Of a DNA stretch of 17,147 nt, positions 8,037 through 14,037 are shown in pieces. Location: the NCBI GenBank assembly GCA_964506935.1, contig CAZDOD010000050.1, positions 1-17,147 on the forward strand, read 5' to 3'. The notes beneath the pieces were generated by a model. It searched no databases. It saw only the letters and a list, made by a program, of their open reading frames with translations, and was not told the origin of the DNA. Numbering within the stretch: the stretch's first letter is position 1; the number at the start of each line of letters is the position of its first letter. The translations under genes and the position numbers were made by a program. This stretch comes from CAZDOD01 sp964506935 (GTDB lineage: Bacteria > Desulfobacterota > Zymogenia > Zymogenales > Zymogenaceae).

Positions 8037-9830
8037 CTAATCCGCGGCCGAAGACCTCAAAATCTCCTCGATCGTGGTGACACCCTCTTTCAGCTTGGTT
8101 ATTCCAGCCTGCCTGAGGGTCTTCATCCCGTGGCGCATGGCCTCCCTCTTGAGCTCGGCCGTTGAAGCGCCGTTTAGGATCAACTCTTTGATCTCATCGT
8201 TGACCTTCATGACCTCATACAGTGCTATCCTACCCTTGTATCCTGTCCCGGCACATATATTACAGCCCTTCCCCTTGTAGATTTCAACTTCCGACGCCTC
8301 GTCGGGAGGGACTCCTACGTCGATCAGCGCCTGTGGGGGGACTTCAACTTTCTCTTTGCAGTCGGGACAGATCTTTCGGGTGAGCCTCTGGGCTGCCACG
8401 GCGTTCAGCGACGAAGCCACCAGAAAAGGCTCTATACCCATATTGAGAAGTCGGTTTATAGACGACGGTGCGTCATTGGTATGCAGAGTAGACAGGACAA
8501 GGTGCCCCGTGAGGGCGGCCTTGATGGCGATCTCCGCCGTCTCGAAGTCACGGATCTCCCCCACCATCATTATGTCCGGATCCTGTCTCAAAAAGGACCT
8601 CAGCGCCGCTGCGAAATTGAGACCGATCTCATCGTGCATCTGGACTTGATTTATCCCTGGAAGGTTGAATTCAATAGGGTCTTCCGCCGTCATTATATTG
8701 TCGGTCTCCTGGTTTAACTCCGCCAATGCCGAATAGAGGGTGGTGGTCTTTCCAGAACCGGTAGGGCCGGTAACCAGGACCATCCCGTACGGTTGATGGA
8801 TAGAGTCCTTAAAATCGCCCAGTGACCTCTCTTCAAATCCCAGCTTCGTCATATCCAGCTGGAGATTTGATTTATCCAGAAGCCTCAGAACTACCTTCTC
8901 TCCAAATAGGACGGGAATCGTCGAGACCCTGAAATCCATCTCGCGATTTTTGCCGAGTTTGAGTTTTATACGCCCGTCCTGGGGAAGTCTCTTTTCAGCG
9001 ATATCCAGCCTCGACATGATCTTGACCCTCGAGATTACGGCATTCTTGATCTTGAGGGGAAGGCCCATCGCCTTTCTCAAGACACCGTCCATCCGATACC
9101 TCACCCTAAACGACTTCTCGTAGGGCTCGAAGTGGATGTCACTGCATTTTAACTTAATGGCCTTTATAAGTATACCGTTTACAAGCTTTACTATAGGGGC
9201 TTCTACATTCTCATCGAACTCAGCTTCACTGCTTGTGTCTATAACCTCAACGGTGTCGACCGCGCCATGAACCAGGGCATCGAAGTCATCGACGTCCACC
9301 ACGCTGTCCTCATCCATATCTCCGAACATGCCGCTCCCATCAGCTTCATCGCCGAAATCGTAGTCCTTTGCGTCAAGATCAACCGATCCCTGCCCCGCAA
9401 GTCCCCTGGAGCCGTAATTCTTCTTTATCGCATCTATAATATCCGGCTCCGGCGCCACTACCACATCTATGTTGAAACCGGTCATGAATCGGATGTCTTC
9501 CACGACCTGCATGTTCGAGGGATCGGCCATTGCAACAATCAGGTTGGATCCCGACCGTGAGACGGGTATAACCAGATGCTTCTTGGCGATATTGGCGCTG
9601 ATGTATTTGAGATTTACCGGATCAATCTCTTGCTCTTTGAGCTCTATGGCGGGAACATTGTACTGCTGACTGAGAAATTCTGTGATGTCGGTCTCTGAGA
9701 GGAAGCCGAGCTTGGTAAGCTCATGCCCCAACCTACCCCCCGATGCCTTCTGCTGGGCCATTGCCTGCTGAAGCTGTTCGGTGGTAATGAGGTTGTTTCT
9801 AACTAATAATTGACCCAATCTCTGGTTCAT
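8037..9830 (-). CDS. pilB: Type IV pilus extension ATPase PilB with MshEN-type N-terminus
   Basis: 597 residues. Residues 4-27 and 33-56 are two 24-residue repeats, each beginning RLG and ending QQ, separated by five residues; this matches the two-motif pattern described for c-di-GMP-binding MshEN domains. A linker very rich in Asp and Glu (about 150-210) joins it to the motor core: SDIHFEP (230-236), Walker A GPTGSGKTT (355-363, K361), Walker B DPDIMMVGEIRD and the His-box LTGHLVLSTLHTND. Two CxxC pairs (KICPDCKEK and GCNICAGTGYKGR) form the usual tetracysteine zinc site. PilB drives pilus extension at the cytoplasmic face of PilC. Codon 1 is preceded by GGGAGAA. It is the first gene of the pilus operon, downstream of a sigma70-like promoter. 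Confidence 0.97.
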   Translation of the reverse strand: MNQRLGQLLVRNNLITTEQLQQAMAQQKASGGRLGHELTKLGFLSETDITEFLSQQYNVPAIELKEQEIDPVNLKYISANIAKKHLVIPVSRSGSNLIVAMADPSNMQVVEDIRFMTGFNIDVVVAPEPDIIDAIKKNYGSRGLAGQGSVDLDAKDYDFGDEADGSGMFGDMDEDSVVDVDDFDALVHGAVDTVEVIDTSSEAEFDENVEAPIVKLVNGILIKAIKLKCSDIHFEPYEKSFRVRYRMDGVLRKAMGLPLKIKNAVISRVKIMSRLDIAEKRLPQDGRIKLKLGKNREMDFRVSTIPVLFGEKVVLRLLDKSNLQLDMTKLGFEERSLGDFKDSIHQPYGMVLVTGPTGSGKTTTLYSALAELNQETDNIMTAEDPIEFNLPGINQVQMHDEIGLNFAAALRSFLRQDPDIMMVGEIRDFETAEIAIKAALTGHLVLSTLHTNDAPSSINRLLNMGIEPFLVASSLNAVAAQRLTRKICPDCKEKVEVPPQALIDVGVPPDEASEVEIYKGKGCNICAGTGYKGRIALYEVMKVNDEIKELILNGASTAELKREAMRHGMKTLRQAGITKLKEGVTTIEEILRSSAAD

Positions 9831-9925
9831 AACCGTATTCTCCCGCGTGTATCCTGATTATGTCTTATGGTTAAAGCAGTCTTTTTGGGCCGCTCTTTCG
9901 ATATCAAAAGATAAATACCCTTTAT

Positions 9926-9955
9926 ATGATAACTAGTTTTATGCCGAATTGTCAA
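9926..9955 (-). promoter_or_regulatory. Sigma70-like promoter of the pilB operon
   Basis: On the minus strand TTGACA (9955-9950) is a perfect -35 and TATCAT (9931-9926) a 5/6 -10, with an 18-nt spacer. The -35 begins one base past the aroE stop codon, so the pilus genes likely start their own transcript about 90 nt before pilB. No sigma54 GG-N10-GC motif was noticed here. Confidence 0.6.
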
Positions 9956-9956
9956 G

Positions 9957-10850
9957 CTATTTATTTGGTAGATCGAGGGCAGACTTCATCGCCGAGATCG
10001 GGGGGCGCACATTTGTCCACAGTAAAAATCCCTCGGCGCCCTGATATAGTAGCATCGGGATTCCGTCGGAATAAATGATCCCTTTGGATTTCAGAAATTC
10101 CTTCAGCTCACTTCCGCCGGGATTCGCCCCACCGTAGTTCATGTCGAAAAAGACCGAACCCTTACCAAGGAGGGAGATATCTATGCCTAAAAAATCACAT
10201 TTATCTTCTTTCCACCCCGCCGCCACCCCCGTTGAGTTTATTAGGATGTTAAATCCACCGCCTCCTTCCTGTTTCAGCGTCCCGTTTATCTCCTTCGGGT
10301 CTAAAGCGGCGGCCTCGATTCCAGCCCCCTCCCTTTTATACTCAGAGATCAGGTTCTTGGCCCTCTCAACGTTCCTGTTTACTATCTTTAGATATCCGAT
10401 CCCCGAATCCAGAAGTGCGGGGACAACGCCCCGCGCCGCACCGCCCGCCCCGAAGAGCAAGATACGGGCGCCCGAAAGCGATACCCCCAGCTCCTTCGTT
10501 AACGCACCGACGAGTCCCGCCCCGTCGGTATTGTGCCCGATAAATCTATCGCCATCGGACACAATCGTGTTTACCGAACCGGCCCTCTCGGCGGTGGGCG
10601 AAAGGCCGTCTAGAAAATCCGCCACCGCCTCCTTTAGGGGCGCCGTCACATTGGCGCCGCCTATGCCTATGGTCTTAAGGGAACTTATGACCCCGCCGAG
10701 CTCTTTTTGAGGGACGCGAAAGGCGAGATAGACGGCGTCTATCCCCGCTTCAGAAAAAGCGGCGTTCATCATCCTTGGCGACACGGAATGGGACACCGGA
10801 TCGCCGAGGAGGCAAAACAGCCTCGTCTTTGCAGAAAATTCGCCTAACAT
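9957..10850 (-). CDS. aroE: Shikimate dehydrogenase (NADP-dependent)
   Basis: 297 residues. Reduces 3-dehydroshikimate to shikimate with NADPH in the chorismate pathway, in the cytoplasm. Seen in order: GDPVSHSVSP (16-25), NVTAPLKEAV with the catalytic Lys, AGSVNTIV, GHNTDGAG with the substrate-binding Asn-Thr-Asp, the glycine-rich GAGGAARG, an NRN where NRT is common in NADP-specific enzymes, STG, and DGIPMLLYQGAEGF near the end. The SPxMHN motif reads SPRMMN here, with Met in place of the usual His. The gene begins 15 bp after the TPR gene and probably shares its transcript; its ribosome binding site is weak. A dense 189-residue antisense frame inside it is a mirror effect of GC codons, not a gene. 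Confidence 0.95.
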   Translation of the reverse strand: MLGEFSAKTRLFCLLGDPVSHSVSPRMMNAAFSEAGIDAVYLAFRVPQKELGGVISSLKTIGIGGANVTAPLKEAVADFLDGLSPTAERAGSVNTIVSDGDRFIGHNTDGAGLVGALTKELGVSLSGARILLFGAGGAARGVVPALLDSGIGYLKIVNRNVERAKNLISEYKREGAGIEAAALDPKEINGTLKQEGGGGFNILINSTGVAAGWKEDKCDFLGIDISLLGKGSVFFDMNYGGANPGGSELKEFLKSKGIIYSDGIPMLLYQGAEGFLLWTNVRPPISAMKSALDLPNK

Positions 10851-10865
10851 CGCTTCGACTTAATA

Positions 10866-11667
10866 TTAACGGTAGGTGTTGATATAATCCCGGATGCCCT
10901 CTTTGTCGGGGGCGTTCGGGAAGAGCTTTAAGTATTTATCTAGATATACCGCGGCTTCTTTGTGCCTCTCCTGACTCTTCAGAATCAGGCCCAGATTATA
11001 GTAGGCATCGATGTTATTCGGTTCGAGCTTTATGGCCTCCCTGTAGTATGATTCGGCATATTCGGCTTCACCCAGCTTGTCGTAAGAAAAGGCGAGGAAG
11101 AAATATGCCTCGGCGGTCTTGTAGCCGTAGTCCTCTATGGCCTCATCGAGGACCTCGATGGCGTCCTTGAAGCGATCCGCATAGATGTACTTTTTGGCCT
11201 TGTCCAAAAAATCGCCGTAGGAAGGTTTGGAGAGCACCCACGTCTGGGGAGTCACACCACTTGATTTTGAGTAGGTCTTCCTGTCCTCGTTGAGGGTGTA
11301 GTATTCGCTCCCGCCGCTGTCCTTCTTTACGATTATTCCGTATATCAAGTGGTTATAGGTAAGGGTCTCTATTAGATCTTTATCCCGAATATAGTGCTCG
11401 ACCCACGTCTCAGGCCCNNNNNNNNNNCCCGCTGATGCCGGCCGCCGTCAGCGCCGTGGCGATGGCGGAGGTTGTAAACCCGATCATCGGCTTCTGCTCG
11501 CCGAGCACGGCGAAGGTCGGGTCGACCTGTCCGTCGCTGCCCTCGATGATCTCGGAGAGATAGATTCCCCCCTGGGCGAAGGCCCCGAATGGAATCGTGT
11601 TCAAGAGGAGAAAGATAAGAAGGGACTTTACGAAAATTCCGATCTCTATATTCTTTTTTCGCCTCAA
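10866..11667 (-). CDS. Secreted TPR protein, interrupted by an assembly gap
   Basis: Two open segments on the same strand flank the N run at 11418-11427, and I read them as one gene. The 5' part has a signal peptide (basic RRKKN, then a hydrophobic stretch, likely cut after GAFA). TTG at 11667 is the best start because AAGGGGG lies 8 nt ahead of it; an upstream TTG at 11694 would sit almost on the -10 box. The 3' part is open from the gap edge (GPETWVEHYIRDKD...) and carries about three tetratricopeptide repeats in its last 110 residues, including AIEVLDEAIEDYGYKTAEAY and AIKLEPNNIDAYYNLG. The two segments are out of frame only if the 10 N are taken literally. Probably a periplasmic scaffold; partner unknown. 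aroE follows after 15 bp. Confidence 0.65.
11418..11427. other. Assembly gap (10 N)
   Basis: Ten N inside the TPR gene. Both edges read CCC on the plus strand (GGG in the sense of the gene). Joining at that shared triplet would give ...GISGPETWVEH..., a continuous frame. The true length is unknown and ten looks like a placeholder. Confidence 0.9.
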
Positions 11668-11695
11668 ATAAAATTCCCCCTTATATTTGTCCAAT

Positions 11696-11724
11696 AGAAT
11701 AATACATATGAGATCCTATGTCAA
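11696..11724 (-). promoter_or_regulatory. Sigma70-like promoter of the TPR-aroE unit
   Basis: Minus strand: perfect -35 TTGACA (11724-11719), 17-nt spacer, -10 TATTCT (11701-11696, 4/6). This places the transcript start near 11689, about 20 nt before the TTG at 11667, and supports that start codon. Confidence 0.55.
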
Positions 11725-11730
11725 GATCAC

Positions 11731-11760
11731 GCCTATAGGCTTTTAGGCTTATAGCTATAA
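11731..11760. repeat. Short palindromes and direct repeat upstream of the TPR promoter
   Basis: Contains two 10-bp perfect palindromes, GCCTATAGGC (11731-11740) and TATAGCTATA (11750-11759 region), and two TAGGCTT copies (11736-11742 and 11744-11750) spaced 8 bp apart. It lies 7-36 bp upstream of the -35 box, where an activator or repressor could bind. The regulator is unknown. Confidence 0.35.
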
Positions 11761-11867
11761 CACCTCAATAGATCCAAAAAAACATCAAAGCGATATCCCC
11801 AGAGTAAAAACCCATCCAACTCTCATCGTCAAGTGATCGGCACCCTCCCTTTAGTCTTCATTGGCCC

Positions 11868-12671
11868 TCAATATGTCTTTTGGCCCTTTCCGCTCTGGAG
11901 CGAGAGATAGGATACCAGATCGATAAGCCTCCTCGAAGAGAACCTCTGGAGGAACAGGTGTATAAACTTGGCCCACAGCCCCGGCACATATACAAATTTC
12001 CCCTTCTCAAAGGCGCGAATTGCCTTTTTCGCGACCCACTCCGGTGTCTTGAGGCCGCCACCAATCGTATACCACCTCAGCTTTTTCGGAAAGCCGGGGA
12101 CTCTCAGAATCGCCGTATCGGTATACGGAGGGTTCAGGGTGCAGACCGAGACCCCAGTCCCCCTGAGCTCGGCCCTCAATCCCTGGGAGAGGCTCTGGAG
12201 CCCCGCCTTCGTAGCCCCGTAGACCGTGTGAAACGGGGTCGGTTGAAAAGCCGACACGCTCGAAGTGTTAAAGACCACCCCCTCGCCCCTCTTCACCATA
12301 TCGGGCAAAAACAGGTACATGAGCCTCGCCGGGACAAAGAGGTTCAGCTCAAGGGTCTTCTGTTGCTTCATCCAGTCTATCTCCCAGGCCCTCCCGTAGG
12401 CGACCGTTCCGGCGTTGTTTACGAGGGCGTAGACTTTTTTCACATCCTTTTTGATATCGCTGTGGAGCTTTTCGGGCCCGCCCGTCNNNNNNNNNNTGTA
12501 GTCTTTTTCCAACCCTTTTGCAAAATCGGTTAGGATTTTCTTCTCATTCGGGAGTGCGGTTATCGCGAGATTGGCCCCCTTCTTTGCAAACTCGACCGCA
12601 AGCGCCCTACCGATCCCGGTCGATGCGCCGGTGATCACGACATTTTTGCCCTTAAAATTGTGTTTCTTCAT
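11868..12671 (-). CDS. Short-chain dehydrogenase/reductase (SDR), with assembly gap
   Basis: Start chosen at 12671 (MKKHNFKGKNVVITGASTGIG) because GAGGAGGG lies directly upstream; an earlier ATG at 12761 would add 30 residues with no family counterpart. Marks of a classical SDR: TGASTGIG cofactor loop near the N-terminus, NNAG after the gap, catalytic Ser in FNTSSVSAF, YGATK with the catalytic Tyr and Lys, and NPPYTDT after strand 6. The C-terminal extension of about 60 residues is hydrophobic and basic, as in SDRs close to the DltE/YqjQ-like group (COG0300) that often sit at membranes. Ten N at 12487-12496 fall between KDY and TGGPEKL, where the family normally has a longer stretch ending in a conserved Asp-Leu. 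Substrate unknown. It is divergent from the metallo-beta-lactamase-fold gene. Confidence 0.85.
   Translation of the reverse strand: MKKHNFKGKNVVITGASTGIGRALAVEFAKKGANLAITALPNEKKILTDFAKGLEKDYXXXXTGGPEKLHSDIKKDVKKVYALVNNAGTVAYGRAWEIDWMKQQKTLELNLFVPARLMYLFLPDMVKRGEGVVFNTSSVSAFQPTPFHTVYGATKAGLQSLSQGLRAELRGTGVSVCTLNPPYTDTAILRVPGFPKKLRWYTIGGGLKTPEWVAKKAIRAFEKGKFVYVPGLWAKFIHLFLQRFSSRRLIDLVSYLSLQSGKGQKTY
12487..12496. other. Assembly gap (10 N)
   Basis: Ten N inside the SDR gene. The frame is kept across it, but SDR relatives usually carry about 11 residues between the equivalent Tyr and Thr-Gly-Gly-Pro, against four here, so some 20 or more bases may be missing. The estimate is from memory of the family. 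Confidence 0.85.
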
Positions 12672-12800
12672 ACCCTCCTCACTATATTGGTGGAATGATT
12701 TCAAATGACAATAAAAGCGGATTTTTCGATAGAGGATAACCGAAAAAGACCGGCCTTTCAAGAGAAAAAACTATAAAGAAAACAGAGGGCGTTATTCACT

Positions 12801-12830
12801 ATTGACAAAAGATGTCAATTTCTATATAAA
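12801..12830 (+). promoter_or_regulatory. Palindrome-containing sigma70 promoter before the MBL-fold gene
   Basis: Perfect -35 TTGACA (12802-12807), 17-nt spacer and TATAAA (12825-12830). The -35 lies in the left arm of a 19-bp palindrome, ATTGACA-AAAGA-TGTCAAT (12801-12819), a good operator candidate. Expected transcript start near 12837, leaving a leader of about 104 nt. Because of the symmetry the minus strand also carries TTGACA (12818-12813) facing the SDR gene, but no good -10 follows on that side. Confidence 0.65.
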
Positions 12831-12902
12831 CAAAGGGTGAAATGATCGGAAAAGGAGTTTTTTACCGCACATTCTAAAAATCCTCTCAATATTTTATTAC
12901 TT

Positions 12903-12935
12903 TCCTCTTCGGTCAGGGCATCAAAGAGGACCGAA
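12903..12935 (+). promoter_or_regulatory. Alternative leader stems around the MBL-fold gene ribosome binding site
   Basis: The ribosome binding site AAGAGGA (12924-12930) is exactly complementary to TCCTCTT (12903-12909). An overlapping second pair, TTCGGTC (12908-12914) with GACCGAA (12929-12935), is also exact over 7 bp. The two stems share bases and cannot form together. The pairing is seen in the sequence; a role in translation control is inference. Confidence 0.4.
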
Positions 12936-12940
12936 ACGAT

Positions 12941-13693
12941 ATGTCCCGCGATAAGACAAGCGATAAATATATGGATATAACTATTTCGGTGGCCTACGAC
13001 AACAGGCCGTACGAGGAGGGGTTGGGTCACGCCTGGGGTTTTGGCTCCGTTATCTCGACGGGGGATATAAAGCTACTCTTCGATACCGGTGGCAACGGCG
13101 GGCTTTTGTTGGACAACATGAAGAATATGGGGATCTCGCCCGATGAGATAGACGTAGTATTCCTGTCCCACTACCACGCCGATCACACGGGCGGGCTTTT
13201 TAGATTTCTGGAGCATAATCCAGACGTAACAATATATATGCCCCGATCGTTTCCCGAGGATTTCAAGTCAAAGACGAAGACCTACGGGGCGAAGATCGTT
13301 GAAGTCAGGGGACCGGTCGAGATAGCCGAAGGTGTCCACTCGTCCGGGGAGCTGGGAAGGACAACGATAGAGCAGTTTCTGATAATTGAGACAAGTCGTG
13401 GAACGGTCGTCATCACGGGCTGCGCCCATCCGGATGTAGTCGAGATCATAACGATGATCGACAAGATGTTGAGGAAGGATATCCTCCTCGTCATGGGCGG
13501 CTTCCATCTTGCCGGTTCGAGCACCGATGAGATCGGGATGATTATCTCGAAGTTTCGGGAATTCGGCGTCCGCTACGTCGCCCCCTGCCACTGCACCGGA
13601 GACGGGGCGATTGAGATGTTCCAAAAAGAATACGGCGAAAATTTCATCAGGATAGGGGTGGGTAGGGAGATAAGAATCGGGGAGTTGGGGTGA
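12941..13693 (+). CDS. MBL-fold metallohydrolase, COG1237 (dihydropterin-RFA-P synthase-like) family
   Basis: 250 residues, cytoplasmic. Metallo-beta-lactamase fold: LLFDTGGNG (45-53), SHYHADHTGG (H77, H79, D81, H82), GCAHPDV (H163), GGFHL (H189) and a late PCHCTG (216-220). GCAHPD and the late PCHCTG are typical of COG1237, named after the archaeal enzyme (MJ0301) that makes 7,8-dihydropterin-6-methyl-4-(ribofuranosyl)-aminobenzene phosphate. In bacteria that reaction is rarely demonstrated, so the true substrate is open. The ATG at 12941 has AAGAGGA 10 nt upstream; by family alignment M11 (12971, MDITISVAYDNRPY) is an equally natural start but lacks a clear ribosome binding site. The gene has its own promoter and ends before a hairpin terminator. 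Confidence 0.87.
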   Translation: MSRDKTSDKYMDITISVAYDNRPYEEGLGHAWGFGSVISTGDIKLLFDTGGNGGLLLDNMKNMGISPDEIDVVFLSHYHADHTGGLFRFLEHNPDVTIYMPRSFPEDFKSKTKTYGAKIVEVRGPVEIAEGVHSSGELGRTTIEQFLIIETSRGTVVITGCAHPDVVEIITMIDKMLRKDILLVMGGFHLAGSSTDEIGMIISKFREFGVRYVAPCHCTGDGAIEMFQKEYGENFIRIGVGREIRIGELG

Positions 13694-13726
13694 GAATAAA
13701 TCAAATACTATGAAGGAGACGAATGG

Positions 13727-13752
13727 ACACGGGCAAACCTGTCTGCCCGTGT
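13727..13752 (+). terminator. Rho-independent-like terminator after the MBL-fold gene
   Basis: A 9-bp perfect stem, ACACGGGCA and TGCCCGTGT, with an 8-nt loop, followed by the T-rich TTATTTATATATA. It lies 33 bp after the stop codon. The U-tract is interrupted by A, so efficiency is uncertain. Confidence 0.6.
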
Positions 13753-13777
13753 TATTTATATATACCAAAAAAAACCT

Positions 13778-13832
13778 GTAGGGGCGGCTCGAGAGCCGCC
13801 CACATTTAGGGCGCGTCCCGACGCACCCCTAC
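13778..13832. repeat. REP-like composite palindrome bounded by GTAGGGG/CCCCTAC
   Basis: Outer arms GTAGGGG (13778-13784) and CCCCTAC (13826-13832) enclose two hairpins: GGGCGGCT-CGAG-AGCCGCCC, and GCGTC-CC-GACGC. The same outer heptamers bound the next palindrome, so the two belong to one repeat family with variable inner stems. Short GTAGGGGC-type intergenic palindromes are common in many bacterial genomes; mobility or function is not known to me. Confidence 0.65.
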
Positions 13833-13855
13833 AATTGCATTTGGATAACGATTTA

Positions 13856-13883
13856 GTAGGGGCACGGCATGCCGTGCCCCTAC
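13856..13883. repeat. Perfect 28-bp palindrome of the same repeat family
   Basis: GTAGGGGCACGGCA (13856-13869) is followed at once by its exact reverse complement (13870-13883): 14-bp arms with no spacer. Outer heptamers are identical to those of the repeat 23 bp upstream. It could form a cruciform, a strong RNA hairpin or a REP-like protein site. Confidence 0.75.
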
Positions 13884-13967
13884 ACATCACTGCAGATTAC
13901 CGATACTAATTGAATCCACGAGACATTCAAATCCCCCCTTTTTTTATCAAAATCCCCACCATTTCAC

Positions 13968-13997
13968 CTTGAAATAGTCTTTCAAGAATGCTATTGT
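13968..13997 (+). promoter_or_regulatory. Palindrome-containing promoter before the Ntn hydrolase
   Basis: TTGAAA (13969-13974), 17-nt spacer and TATTGT (13992-13997). The -35 lies in the left arm of a 19-bp palindrome, CTTGAAA-TAGTC-TTTCAAG (13968-13986), with the same 7-5-7 layout and position as the element at 12801-12819. Expected transcript start near 14004. Confidence 0.5.
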
Positions 13998-14037
13998 CTG
14001 TAAAAAATAATAATCTATTTCACTTGGGAGTTATATT

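Larger units (their letters stand above)
13694..14037. other. 344-bp intergenic region rich in palindromes
   Basis: Holds no gene. From left to right: a terminator-like hairpin (13727-13752), a 55-bp composite palindrome (13778-13832), a perfect 28-bp palindrome (13856-13883), an A/T-rich stretch with a run of T (about 13940), and the palindromic promoter of the Ntn hydrolase (13968-13997). Each is listed separately. Confidence 0.8.

Noticed and set aside
10141..10710. 189-codon plus-strand frame opposite aroE
   Set aside because: Composition (Pro, Ala and Ser rich) is that of the reverse strand of a GC-rich gene; aroE motifs on the other strand are complete.
11346..11348. TTG as start of the TPR protein
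   Set aside because: The frame stays open with plausible protein up to the N gap, and no ribosome binding site precedes this TTG.
11880..12533. 217-codon plus-strand frame opposite the SDR gene
   Set aside because: It runs through the N gap and opposes intact SDR motifs; no recognisable domain.
12672..12761. Upstream ATG (12761) as start of the SDR gene
   Set aside because: The extra 30 residues do not look like an SDR N-terminus and include the translated ribosome binding site of the inner start at 12671.
12842..12877. 11-codon micro-ORF (MIGKGVFYRTF) in the MBL-fold gene leader, considered as a leader peptide
   Set aside because: The predicted transcript start near 12837 leaves no room for its ribosome binding site, and its composition suggests no attenuation signal.
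12815..13030. 71-codon minus-strand frame with a stretch reading VLFDALTEEESNKILRGF that looks a little like the tail of a MarR- or TetR-type regulator
   Set aside because: Its first half is antisense to the MBL-fold gene, it has no DNA-binding part, and its end overlaps the promoter. It could be a relic of an old divergent regulator but this cannot be supported.
13727..13883. Series of palindromes considered as a CRISPR array
   Set aside because: Only the outer heptamers recur, the inner parts differ, there are too few units, spacing is uneven and no cas gene is present.
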